Below are positions 46,601 through 56,597 of a stretch of 64,000 nucleotides of DNA, piece after piece. The stretch covers positions 25,668,001 to 25,732,000 of the forward strand of contig OY292278.1 of NCBI GenBank assembly GCA_958496175.1, read 5' to 3'. How positions within the stretch are numbered: position 1 is the stretch's first letter; each line of letters opens with the position of its first letter. The notes beneath the pieces are model-generated. The model was not told where the DNA came from, did no database searches, and saw only the letters and a list, made by a program, of their open reading frames with translations. A program made the position numbers and the translations under genes. Source of the stretch: Sisyra terminalis. Taxonomy: Eukaryota; Arthropoda; Insecta; Neuroptera; Sisyridae.

Positions 46601-49600
46601 GCTCAAAATACATATGTGACCGAGAGGCTTTCAAACGATACTTATTTGAAAGACTATTTGATCGATTATCTTCCATCGTTTCATTCTTACTTGTACAATT
46701 TTCAAATTATTTTAAAGTGCTTATTTCAACTTACTTCACATTTGCCTAAAAATCTACTCGGAAAAAATGTAAATATGCAAAACATAGTTTATAAGATGTT
46801 TGATTTGTTTCTTATTAGTTTTTTACTATTCTTAAGTCTTTCTATCTATTTAGCATGCTTGTTCTGATATTGCCTAACTTCTGTTTACGGCAAAACACTA
46901 CATAGATGAACTAAATTTTAATTTACGTTAAGAATTCACGAACGCTATTAACAAAATAATGGCAAATGATAATGAAGAAAGGGAACTGGTAATCCAAAAC
47001 CTAAGTACCATATCACACATCTAGAAAACACTTTCAATACTCAAAATCCGGTTAGTTTGAGATAAAATCATAAGGGCATAAAGATTTAAATTTTTCAGTA
47101 AACAAGCAATGTCATAAAATTTTTAAAGGACATAGCCCCCAAACAACCTCAGATGTACGACTTTTTCGAGTCGGGGCAAAAACTTGATAGTGACGCCCTC
47201 TTGAGAAGAAAAGTATAACTAAAACACATTGGACTATTATATTATGATTTTGGCGTCTTCTGAAAAGTAGTGTCGCCCGGAGCAGGTACTCCAGTTGCTC
47301 CCCCCCTCACTAGATCCGGGACTTGCCAAAGAGGTAAGATAATATATAAGAAGGTATTCCAATCCTTCAATGCATGATCGTAAACTTGTCAAGATGTGGC
47401 GCTACCACAAATGTGTCTAGAGTACTAAATTTAACAGTAGCATAAAAATACATAACAGTACATAGTTTCGGTTAGTTAGTATTCTAAACACACTTGTGGT
47501 GGCACCACATCTTGACACATTTCCCATGATGGATTGTAAGATTGGAATACTTTCTTTTATATTACCTTACCCAGAGGATAGTTTTTTCGGTTATACCACT
47601 ATTTCTTAAAGAAAAAAAATGTATATTTAAATAGATATAAAGAAAAAATTACTAATAGTTATGCTTAAAAATGACCAAAATTATTTCTGCAAAGAAATTC
47701 TAATTATTCACGTTAGAATAATGATTGATACTATAAAATATTCTTCAGCTTATTATAAATATCGTGACGTCAAGTAGTTCTAGATTTTTACGAAAAGGAT
47801 TTACCTGGAGTAATTGGACTTCATAAATTCTTAAAGTTAATAAGATCAAAAAATGGTATAAAGTGTTACAATTACCTGCAACATGATTGATTATACCATC
47901 CAATGAAACATGATCCTTAAGGAATTCAAAATTCAGTTCAACAATGTGGAAGGCAATATCAAAATTAGGCACATTAGGTGCAAAGTATAAGCTATATTTG
48001 TTGGCCTCTCTTACCCTGAAATCATGTTGATTGTTTCAAATTGATTGTTCAAGTTCTTCGTAGTAAATTGTTTTGCTAGTAGAAGTACTAAAATTGTATA
48101 GCTTTCCAGGAAAAATTTTAATTATTATTAGTTTGAAAATGTATTTTAATATTCTCACCAAACAACTATATTTTATCTCTCCTGAATAGTTTTTTTTTAT
48201 TTAGTTTAGGATAGTAGTATGCTTTTAGATAGACTAATGTAGGCTCAGTAATCAAATGCATGTATGTTAGGAAAGACAGAGAACAAATAATATATATAAA
48301 CCCACCGTGCGAGTGAAAAAAATATATAACAATCGTTGTCTCAAATTTAAATTAACTGATTGTTGTTATTTGTTTCAACTGTCATTTCAATTTTATTCAA
48401 TCGACAGATTTTGTCAGTTGTGTCTGTGAATATTTCACGGGTAGCTAGTCTTTATAATCCTGAGTTTTATTAAGTAAAGAAACTTTCACAATAATATATT
48501 TGATGGAGGCTTGTATTCGTACATATACATCTATTTCTTTATTGAAATTTCCGTCCTTTGAATATGGAATCTAATAAAGAAAATGCAACCTAAATACTCT
48601 AATTATCTCCAGGCTTCCATTATTTACTATTTTTTTTAAAATTCAAAACTTGCATTTAAATTTTCAGAACTTAAAATTTTGATTTATTGATTACCTACTG
48701 ATTTTTGAAATCGAATTATGCTTTAAAAATAGTCTCCTCCTCCACTTGCAGGGTGCGTAGTAGTAATTTTGAGATTGAAAATTGTGTGTATCTTTGGAAA
48801 AGAAAAAAATCAATACCATAATTAAATTTTGCTAACCAGAATTTTTTTTAGAGTTTGCTGAAAAGTGTTATTTTCTTTTAAATCAAACATCTTACTTTGT
48901 TTTAATAAAATAATATAATTAATATTAAGCTAATAGTGAGATTCTTTTCAGTATCGCGAATATTATGCCCAAGCCGTTTCAAAACCGATAACTTCGACAC
49001 CTGAATACACCGAATGTATGCAACTACTTTCATTTTCTTCTAAAGATGATCTTTTGCAAACTATTACCAATATTATAAAAGTCATTGAAGACGCGTTTAT
49101 GAAAAACAATCAAGAATCTGATCTCGAGAAGATTTTAATCAATGTAAAATATTACTACAATAAAATAGAAAAAGCTTCTTTCCAACCGATTGATACTGAT
49201 ACCAAAGAAGTGGAATTCGACTCAAAACTTAGTCGCGACGAATTTAAAAAAGTATATTTTTAAATTTATACAATGGCTTTCAATGACATTTTCCATCCTT
49301 TTTCTTGTGTTTCAGAAATTATTGGAAATGGCAAAGCAGTCAAAAAAGGAATCAGAGTTTGATATTGTGAGACGAGAATTTGTAGAGCTTATGACAAAAA
49401 TATTTACGAAATATTTAAAAATTCCCAAAGCGATGCCGTTTTTTGAGATTTTTTTCTATCGGAATTTTAGAGCTCTCAAAAATCACATTTTGGGATCACC
49501 GCGTGCGGCAATTCATGCAGCATTAAATAATCCTCAGCAGTATTTAGAGGTAAGTAACTTAGAAAATTTGATGGCATTAAGAAGGTATAAATTAAGAAAG

Positions 49601-51577
49601 TATTCTCCTAGTTTTTGAAAATTCTTTGAAAATATTCATTTTTACATTATAAACACTGAAATTTCCGTAAAATTTATTTTAATATCAATAAAAATCGATG
49701 TTAAAGTTTAAAATTCAAAAAATACACCAAAAACGCTATTTCTGTAATGCCGGTGACGTGTGACGTCATTTGCAAGTAAACAAGTTACGCTAATTTGACT
49801 AAAGTAAATTTTATCATTTTTCCTCAAATTTATTAAAGAATAGGGTACAAATGAAGTACTGTCCCTCAATGTATAAATACATCTGCAAAACTCTACATAA
49901 AGTTTTTTCTGTTCCAACAAATTCCAGAAAAATGTGGCTATTTCAAAGTTTTTTATCAACGTAATATAAAATGAGATTTTACAAAACTTCCGAATAACTA
50001 CACAAGCGTTTGCAAATAAGTAATTCTCTTTCTATCTTCTGTCTACCTTAGGTTATAAGTTGTTTTTATTAGCTCGCACAAAATTTGACTCCATTTTAAA
50101 GTTTAAAATGATAGTTTTACACTTATTATAAGGCTTTATAAAAAAATATCAGAAATCTAAACCATTAATATCTCAAATATAACACTCATAAAACATAAAG
50201 CGAGAACAACAATCAATCAAGGAAGACATTTTTACTTGCATATGACGTAACTAGAATTGCAAACAACCACAAGTCGCTCTCGTTTCCGTTGAAATTTCAA
50301 AAAAATAACACTTTTTCGTGAACTTTGCAAAAACTATACATAATTTAATGTGTAATATATTTTGTTTACGCTAATATATGCTTGAATTACAACAATTTGT
50401 ACTATATTTCAAATATTTTCAAATACCCTAGTATACGTATATTAAGAGGATGATTAAGAGGGTATTGTGAATTACAATGGGTTTTAGTCATATAAAAGTT
50501 TGTATGGTTAAATCTTGATATTGATTATCAGTGTTCTTGATATTGAATTGATTAAGATAAATTTTAATCTAATAAATGGTGTCCCTCCAAAAAATCTTAA
50601 AATTCTGAGGATATAAAGCATTATTTATTCCAGAAACTATTTTTTTACAAAATGTAAGTGGTTTGGTGTTATATTATGAAAATCTTCAATTCTTTAAAAA
50701 TAAATTTTTATCTATTCTTTTTTTTCAAAATTGAAGAAAGAAACTAAAAGCTCGACTCAGGTTCCTTTTAGGACGATCACCATTTGGCAACATTGCATTT
50801 TCTACTTGGTTTTTAATTTAATTTGCTAATAAATCGACCCATAATGAAAATCTAGTCACAAAAGAGAAAATTATACTATATTAGAATTGAATTAACAAAA
50901 AAAATCGTGAATAGAATTAAAAAGAAAGTAGAAAATACAACGTTACCAGATATTGACCGATCTAAAAGGTACTTGAACTAAAAGTTCTACACCACACTTT
51001 GGAAACTAACTAAAACATGTAAAATAATTTCTGTAACCAATAGAATTCAAATCAAATATTAATATTTGATTGCTTGGTACTTTTTTGGTACTTGGTTTCG
51101 CAAAATATAATTTATCTAGTTATTTTTTAATTTTGAGTGATAAAAATTAATTTCAGTGTTCTTGTTGCGTATTACCATCCCCGACGGCAATTGTACCAAC
51201 TCTTCCTGATTTAACAATTGTGTATAAATTACATCTTGAATGCGGTGTAATGATCAACATGTACGATTGGCTTCAAGCTTTCATCGCAGTTTTAGATCCA
51301 GAAGCGATCAATTCCGAAAATGGGAACATAGATCCAAAACTTCAGTATCCTTTTTTCAATAAAATCGATTAAAAACCATTAAAAATATTTCTTCAATCGT
51401 TTTTTTATACGAGAAATTCTGCGAAAAAAAATTAATTTGTCTCAATTTTTTCCTTAACCAGCTTTTTTTAGAGCTCGATTTACTCGAGCGATTTCCGAAC
51501 TTCAATTTCTCGGATACATCAAGACGTCCAAGCGCAAAACGGACCACGTGACTCGCTTAACTTGGGGCGGATCATAA
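43643..51577 (+). CDS. ORC3: Origin recognition complex subunit 3 (complete, 10 coding exons)
   Basis: ORC3 is a subunit of the nuclear origin recognition complex, which binds replication origins and loads the MCM helicase; in the family it has an AAA+-like fold without ATPase activity and a C-terminal winged helix. Coding exons: 43643-43669, 43735-43887, 43944-44225, 44291-44523, 46115-46388, 46457-46768, 48952-49251, 49316-49549, 51157-51344, 51472-51577. All introns are GT-AG and the join stays open for about 702 residues. Recognisable ORC3 blocks: [10 protein letters not shown] near residue 8, [13 protein letters not shown] (92-104), a Walker B-like [11 protein letters not shown] (209-219), [11 protein letters not shown] (239-249), [12 protein letters not shown] near 595 and the C-terminal [13 protein letters not shown] basic run at 192-207 ([10 protein letters not shown]...) may be a nuclear signal. 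The start is the only ATG ahead of the conserved SKG block in the short first exon. No damage is seen. The fly orthologue is latheo. Identification is by remembered family sequence, not a search. Confidence 0.96.
43735..43887 (+). CDS. ORC3: ORC3 coding exon 2
   Basis: Residues 10-60, from GVFLFKNG to INQQIQ, with a lysine-rich stretch (KKSKKSKKK). The acceptor TTTTAG precedes 43735 and the donor CAA|GTAAGA is a near-perfect consensus. Phase 0 at both ends. No internal ATG in the right frame, so it is missed by start-to-stop ORF scans. Confidence 0.9.
43944..44225 (+). CDS. ORC3: ORC3 coding exon 3
   Basis: Residues 61-154. Holds the [13 protein letters not shown] segment, equivalent to the degenerate nucleotide-binding loop of ORC3. 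Acceptor TTTTTAG; donor GTG|GTAAAT. It ends in an acidic stretch (NTDEEV) that continues as FSDSEEEN in exon 4. Confidence 0.92.
44291..44523 (+). CDS. ORC3: ORC3 coding exon 4
   Basis: Residues 155-231 plus two bases of codon 232. Contains the basic run [12 protein letters not shown] and the Walker B-like [11 protein letters not shown]. Two donors lie close together. GTTAGT at 44524 is chosen because it restores the family spacing between QDF and PIVLVFG across the junction; GTTAAG at 44519 would shift the frame. Confidence 0.88.
45095..45215. repeat. MITE family A half-copy in ORC3 intron 4
   Basis: TTATTCGCGAATGAAATT, AAAATAGAAAATGCTACGTT and GTCAGATATTG match the right half of family A. 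The left half is missing or unrecognisable. Confidence 0.5.
45860..46010 (+). repeat. Dispersed repeat K, copy 3, in ORC3 intron 4
   Basis: CTACATGATGGCCTCTGG, CGAAGATTGTTTGGCAATC, AAAATACGTGC: the same core as copies 1, 2 and 4. Sense to ORC3, so it is transcribed in the pre-mRNA. Confidence 0.45.
46115..46388 (+). CDS. ORC3: ORC3 coding exon 5
   Basis: Completes codon 232 and carries residues 233-323. It opens with [17 protein letters not shown], a sensor-1-like strand of the AAA+-type fold, and ends with [13 protein letters not shown], both strongly ORC3-like. Acceptor TTTCAG; donor AAA|GTAAAT. Confidence 0.93.
46457..46768 (+). CDS. ORC3: ORC3 coding exon 6
   Basis: Residues 324-427, from [18 protein letters not shown] to LPKNLLGKN. 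The CDHFYQNP and SLCCN motifs match the family. Acceptor ACTAG; donor AAT|GTAAAT. The open frame runs past the donor, but LGKN joins YREYY of exon 7 at the spacing of LGRQIRELY in vertebrate ORC3. Confidence 0.93.
47325..47582. mobile_element. MITE in ORC3 intron 6
   Basis: Inverted arms: AAGAAGGTATTCCAATCCTT, TTGTCAAGATGTGGCGCTAC against GTGGCACCACATCTTGACAC, GATTGGAATACTTTCTTTTA. The pairing extends outward to GAGGTAAGAT / ATTACCTTACCC. No gene inside. Confidence 0.7.
47876..48015 (-). pseudogene. Exon-like segment on the antisense strand within ORC3 intron 6, unidentified
   Basis: On the minus strand a segment is bounded by a good acceptor (GATTTCAG, ending at 48016) and a donor (GCAG|GTAATT, at 47875). 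It is open in one frame for 46 codons, starting [18 protein letters not shown] and containing [15 protein letters not shown] and [12 protein letters not shown]. Composition and codon use look protein-like, unlike the surrounding AT-rich intron. I do not recognise the family. No partner exon with a matching phase was found nearby, so it may be a fragment of a transposon gene, a processed relic or one exon of a nested gene. Confidence 0.35.
48330..48449 (+). mobile_element. Helitron-like 3' end in ORC3 intron 6
   Basis: A short hairpin (GTGAA-TAT-TTCAC, 48426-48438) followed by GGGTAG and CTAG (48445-48448), then T: the same layout as the right border of the Helitron at 23.4 kb. The left border was not found, so the start given is arbitrary. 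Probably a non-autonomous copy. Confidence 0.35.
48952..49251 (+). CDS. ORC3: ORC3 coding exon 7
   Basis: Residues 428-527, the least conserved part (helical linker region). Starts [11 protein letters not shown], then [19 protein letters not shown], which resembles the family. Acceptor TTTTCAG; donor AAA|GTATAT. Joins exon 8 as [16 protein letters not shown]. Confidence 0.9.
49316..49549 (+). CDS. ORC3: ORC3 coding exon 8
   Basis: Residues 528-605. Contains [21 protein letters not shown] and the family signature [18 protein letters not shown]. Acceptor GTTTCAG; donor GAG|GTAAGT, a perfect consensus. Confidence 0.95.
50755..50980. mobile_element. Palindromic MITE family A, copy in ORC3 intron 8
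   Basis: Ends CTCAGGTTCCTTTTAGGACG / GATCTAAAAGGTACTTGAAC, inner blocks ATTTGGCAACATTGCATTTT and AAAATACAACGTTACCAGAT, inverted to each other. Confidence 0.7.
51157..51344 (+). CDS. ORC3: ORC3 coding exon 9
   Basis: Residues 606-667 plus two bases of codon 668. Contains [15 protein letters not shown] and [11 protein letters not shown], part of the C-terminal winged-helix region. Acceptor ATTTCAG; donor CA|GTATCC. There is no ATG near its 5' end, so it is not visible to start-to-stop scans. Confidence 0.94.
51472..51577 (+). CDS. ORC3: ORC3 coding exon 10 (last, with stop)
   Basis: Completes codon 668 and carries residues 669-702 and the TAA stop. [20 protein letters not shown], then [13 protein letters not shown], is the highly conserved ORC3 C-terminus. 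Acceptor TTTTTTAG; the phase selects AG at 51470-51471 rather than the AG two bases later. Confidence 0.95.
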
Positions 51578-51628
51578 ACTTAGCGTAATTTTTTGTATTT
51601 ATTTTAGCCTTTACGTTGTTTTTATTTG

Positions 51629-51634
51629 AATAAA
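51629..51634 (+). terminator. Poly(A) signal of ORC3
   Basis: AATAAA hexamer 52 bases after the ORC3 stop codon, the first consensus signal downstream. It implies a very short 3' UTR. Confidence 0.6.
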
Positions 51635-52482
51635 ACCGATATTTTAACCTCGTGATTTTTTGTCGAATTTTTCTCTCTTCCGAACTTGGGAGGTCTTACT
51701 TTGCAGGCTCGGCTCTGATTCAATGATAGACACCTTCTTTCTAGGTGCAATAAAATCAAACCGCTGAAATATTAACAAACCTTTTACTTTACTTAATACC
51801 CCGGAAACCCGACCGACATATTCTTAACAGGTACTAAAATTTGGGGCGGCTTGCTTTTATTCCCTCAATTGAGACTTTTTTTGACCTACATTGATGTAAA
51901 TTCGATGCAATTTGAAGGGAAAAATGAGAAAGTTTTTAAATATTTACCAAACTATGAATGAAATGTGTTCAGATTATGTATTACCTGCAGTTGGCGCCTT
52001 TAAATTATATCCCTTTTTGTTAAAGGTCATAAAAAGTAAGGGATGAAATTAATAATTTTGATACTAATAGGCAATAAAATTTGAAATCACTACTTTGCAG
52101 GTATAAGCAATAAAAAAAAAAAGATTTTACTATTACAAATATTGAAATTTTCGGCACTAATATTCAGCACAGCACTTCACTTTTATAATACTTGAAAAAA
52201 CACTAAATTGCGGGTACATTTTATGCATTAAGTATTAGAAATAAAACAAATAATCATAATTAATCAACATTCATATTTTTGATTTCGATTTCTAAAATAA
52301 CTATACTCAAAGTTCAGAAAGATTTTTCAATAATAAAATGTTAAGAATTTGGAGTTAGTTTTGGCAATTTAAGCAGAAATAGAAATAAAAATGAATCAAA
52401 TAAAGAAATGAAAAAACTATCTCATACTGGTTGGATGAAACTATTTGAATTGCATATATGGATTGGCGTATTGAGTATAATC

Positions 52483-53138
52483 CCTGTTAAAAAGAAGGCA
52501 TTTAGGGGTATTTTGCATGCATTACATTTTAAATACCTTTAACCAACTTCTAATGTATTTTTAAACATTAAATGGCGGTAATGCAACTGTAATATTGATT
52601 AAACGCTAAAAAATCATGAGATAGAGATTTATGTTGTCTTTGTTATACTACATTAGGAGTTTTCAATTTGCTCTTGGAAAACAAAGTAGTGTGGAGGCAT
52701 TAATGGCGGCAAAATAAAAATTCAATTAGCATCCTTTTTTAATATATAACATATAATAATATACTCGTATAACATTATAACACATAATATATAATATTTT
52801 ATATTATAAATATATCTATAACAAAGTTGAAAATGCAACTTTGCCAGTTTGATTGTTCTAAAAGGGATTTGAGCCGCCTTAAATATACGTTCTGAAATAG
52901 AGTAGAATATGTAGAAAGGCTTAGAGGTCAATGGTAAAAATTATACAACTGATGCGTAGCGCTTTGTAGCTTGCCTGATTACCGGCCATATTTATTATTT
53001 GTCTTTGTCTTTTTTTGGTACATGGGTATCAGATCTTCAATCATTTTTTTATCAGCTTTATTAGAATGTAACCTATTGTTACAAATGTTTAAAAAACAAA
53101 TTAAACACATTTAAATTTCAAATGCCTTTTTTAACAGG
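52483..53138 (-). mobile_element. Repeat element L, copy downstream of ORC3
   Basis: Bounded by terminal inverted repeats CCCTGTTAAAAAGAAGGCATTT and AAATGCCTTTTTTAACAGG. Internal blocks match the 41.7-kb element in reverse order. Non-autonomous. It lies about 900 bases downstream of the ORC3 stop. Confidence 0.7.
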
Positions 53139-55143
53139 TATATAGTCACCTTCGATATCTCGACCCCAGCGAAGGGGAAATTGTAGAAGAAAAAATGAAA
53201 AAAAAAATTTGTTTTAGATATTATAGATGGTAAAAATAGTGCATTTTATTTTTGTAGTAATACTCTTGGTATTCTACCGAGAATGAAAAGCATATAAGTA
53301 TAAATTTTAATACTAGATTTTTTTCTATTTTTCATCGTTAATTTTTGTGAGAAAAATAAGGTATACTTAAGACTTTTAAGGCTTGCTTGTAATCTAGGTT
53401 ACACATTGGTTACTAAAATGACTAAATGAGTAATCAAGAAGGAATTTTCAATTTTGTTTATGTAAACCACTGGGATAAGAGAGGTGAAAAAATGCATTGT
53501 CGTGGGGGTTAGTGGGGGTGGGATGGATCAAAGAAGCCGCCAGCTATAATAAGGGACAAAAAGAAACAACATCGAACATCCCAACAACCATAAACACATT
53601 AAAAACTTTAGCTTCTGTGATCTCTGCTGCGCTGCTTTTTGCCGCTCGGTAACTCATTGTATTATTTATATTAATGTAGTGGCATCATCCAGAGCCGGCC
53701 CCACCGAAATGCCTGATCAATCCACCCTTAGCCACGTCCGTAAGGAACTAAAGAAAGCATATTTTCCCCCAAGGAAAAGTGGTTGAAACACCTCGAATTT
53801 TATGGCCAAAAATTTGAAGATTTTCCAATTTAGTATTCTGTAAGCTTCAGCATAGTCTTGTGAAAAAGCCTTCTCTGACAATTTTTCGTATATGACACCA
53901 ATAAAGTCATATAAAATGAAGATATAAAAAAGCGTAATAATATTAAAAACATTTATTGATGGGTTTGGGCCGAAGACGGACGACATGGACATGAGACGGA
54001 GGCCGCGCAAGAATTTTTATATGATTGAATTAATACCACAAATTTTATAATGTCTCAATTAAAACAATATAATCTTCTTTCTTGTATATCTTTTCGTCGA
54101 CTACAACTTCGGCCATTGTTAAATTTCCACGAAAGTGTTAAATGGCCCAACTATACACCTAATCATTCATTTGGCAGCCACTACAATCACTTAACTGTGA
54201 TTTGGTAATAGAACTGCAGGTTTATTTTTGCTTTTTTTTTGCGAACAACTAGCAGCAGACACCTTTTTTAATTTAATTGAGCAATGTGTTCTTCAAAACT
54301 AATAAAATATTTTCATTCATTTTGCTGATTTCGAAAGATTTGTTGACTATGAAATATAGAAATCTTTCAAATTTTCCCAAGAAAATTTTTGAAGTTTTAT
54401 TTTTTATTTTTTTTGATATATTAAGGCAAAGAATAAATAAACACTAATAAAACTTTATTTGTGCATGATATATACTTATATTTCCACTAGAATTCCAAAA
54501 TTATCTAAAAAATTTATGGATTTTCGAGAGTCAACTATTTATTTTAATATTGAATAATATTGCAGAAACTATTATTACTTATTATCTATATACAATATAT
54601 TACTAATACGGGCTTGCAATCCAGCAAAGTCAGCTCAATTTTAAGCTCTGCGGGATCCCGCTGTTACGAAGTCAATCCAGCGAAAATCTCGCATGATTGG
54701 AAACAGTGCGGGGTTGCAATCCCTAAGTACTTATAATTTTCACTTTTCTCTGAAAACATTTCATTTTGTAAAAAAATACATCTATTTTTCAATTTGGGTT
54801 AAGAAAAATCATCTTTAGATTTCCTACTTTTTAAACATTTTTTAGCAATACCATATTATCTTAATTAGAAAATTTAATCTCGCCAGATAATTCAAATCTC
54901 GGTATCCCGGGTATCCGGATTAAGTTTATCTTACAATCGAGATTAATTTCAAGTAACTTGTTTTTTTTTTCGAGATTCCGTTATTTCAATATTGCTTTTC
55001 CAAATCAATTAATCGTAGACAAAGAAGTATATTACTTTGTACAACTTTATTTTCAGCTAAAGACTACGATTTCGTTTGTTTGATATTGTAACAAGCTACC
55101 AATACTTTTTAAACAGATAAAAATCAGAAAGTGAACTTTATTT
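53139..55143. other. Stretch without a recognised gene
   Basis: A 97-codon minus frame (53717-54010) has no family motif. AGCCGGCCCCACCG near 53691 and the pair GGGCTTGCAATCC / GGGGTTGCAATCC (54609, 54710) may be transposon ends. Confidence 0.4.
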
Positions 55144-55368
55144 GGCTCAAGTGTACTTTAGCACACCCACAATCTGGCAACGTTGCATTTTAGACTTTGT
55201 TTTTAATTTAATACGCGATATTTTTGTTTATTCAATTCTAATATGGCATAATTCTCTCTTTTGTGGTTAAATTTTCATTATGGACCAATTTAATCGCGAA
55301 TTAAATTAAAAACAAAGTCGAAAATGCAACATTGCCAGATTGTGGGTGTGCTAAAGTACACATGAGCC
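55144..55368. mobile_element. Palindromic MITE family A, best copy
   Basis: Terminal inverted repeats of more than 60 bases with few mismatches: GGCTCAAGTGTACTTTAGCA... against ...TGCTAAAGTACACATGAGCC. Inside, ATCTGGCAACGTTGCATTTT mirrors AAAATGCAACATTGCCAGAT. No open frame. Confidence 0.8.
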
Positions 55369-55780
55369 CATTATTTTGTTCTACCAGGTAATCAAGGTAG
55401 TCAGGTACCTCATGTCATTGTTAACTGCATAATTAATTTTAGCTACCTTTTTACTTCGCTTCTATTATCTCATTTTGTTGTTAGTTTGTAAAGTACGAAA
55501 CTTATTACCTCATTTTTCCCTAATTACCAAGACTTTATCGTGCTGAATTTTGGCACACCTGCTTACTCTCGATGACAACGCATGAATCCATCGTAGAATT
55601 TATTAACCACCCAGTAATTTTAATTAAATTAAATATTTAACTTTGAAAAAAACTCAGGTTACCTATCTTCATAGGCTCATGTATATTGAAATAAATGACA
55701 AAAATCAGCTAGTTCAAATTTGAAAAATGATTGAAAAAATTAATATTAAAAGTGTATTAAAAGCCTAAAGAGGAGAGACT

Positions 55781-56150
55781 AAAAATATTTAAGAAGAGGT
55801 TTTAAAAACCTCGTTTCTATTGATAAAATGCACTAAAAAAGAGAAAAATTGTGAACTGAATCTTCGTACCGATTGCACCATTGATGTTAACGCGATATTA
55901 GCCAATTAATGAGAATCGTAAGCTATTTAGTTGTGCATCAAAGCGAGGGTGCAATTTTGTTTACAATTTGGTAATATGGAACTTTTCGCGCTGTGATGTA
56001 CAACTAGATAACTTACGATTCTCATTAATTAGCTAATATTGATGATGCAATCGGTAGGGTACGAAGATTTAGTTCATAATTTAATTTTTTCCTTTTTAGT
56101 GTATTTCATCAATAGAAACGAGGTTTTTAAAATCTTTTTTTAAATATTTT
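55781..56150. mobile_element. Long-inverted-repeat MITE
   Basis: Arms with AAAACCTCGTTTCTATTGAT / ATCAATAGAAACGAGGTTTT, TTCGTACCGATTGCA / TGCAATCGGTAGGGTACGAA and TTAATGAGAATCGTAAG / CTTACGATTCTCATTAA, around a center near 55970. Spacing is collinear throughout. Confidence 0.75.
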
Positions 56151-56564
56151 AATGTTATTTTTGATTCTATTCAGTGTTCAAGATACTTTCTTAAGGCACA
56201 ACATACAGTTTTTTTAAAACTATTCAAAATACTGGTTATTTTTGCCAAATAGTATAGACAGAGTGTCAAAGATACTTTTGAAAAGTATCTAAACATGAGA
56301 TAAAGTACTTTTTTAAAAACTATGATCAGAAATACGAACTTTCTAATCAATATTATTTTAGAGCAAAGCAATTTTGGGTATTATATTTTCATCCAAAATT
56401 AAAATGCAGATTTTTAATATTTCTTCTTATTCAAAATTATATGACAAGCAATTTTCTCTTATGCATGGGGGGAGGACTTTGAATGTAGAAGATAGTGATA
56501 TTTTGTGTGATTTTATCTGTTTTCAATAAAATTTGTTCTAACCCAAAATTTTGATTGAATACAC

Positions 56565-56597
56565 CACGTTTCATCGATTTCTCGACTTCTTCAGGTA
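56565..56597 (-). repeat. Hammerhead-like core on the minus strand
   Basis: The minus strand reads ACCTGAAGAAGTCGA, a short loop, then TCGATGAAACGTGGTG: the CTGAAGA and GAAAC cores around a TCGA/TCGA stem. Fourth site with this layout in the window. Confidence 0.4.

Noticed and set aside
53717..54010. 97-codon minus-strand frame with hydrophobic stretch
   Set aside because: No family motif or splice support; left inside a non-genic stretch.
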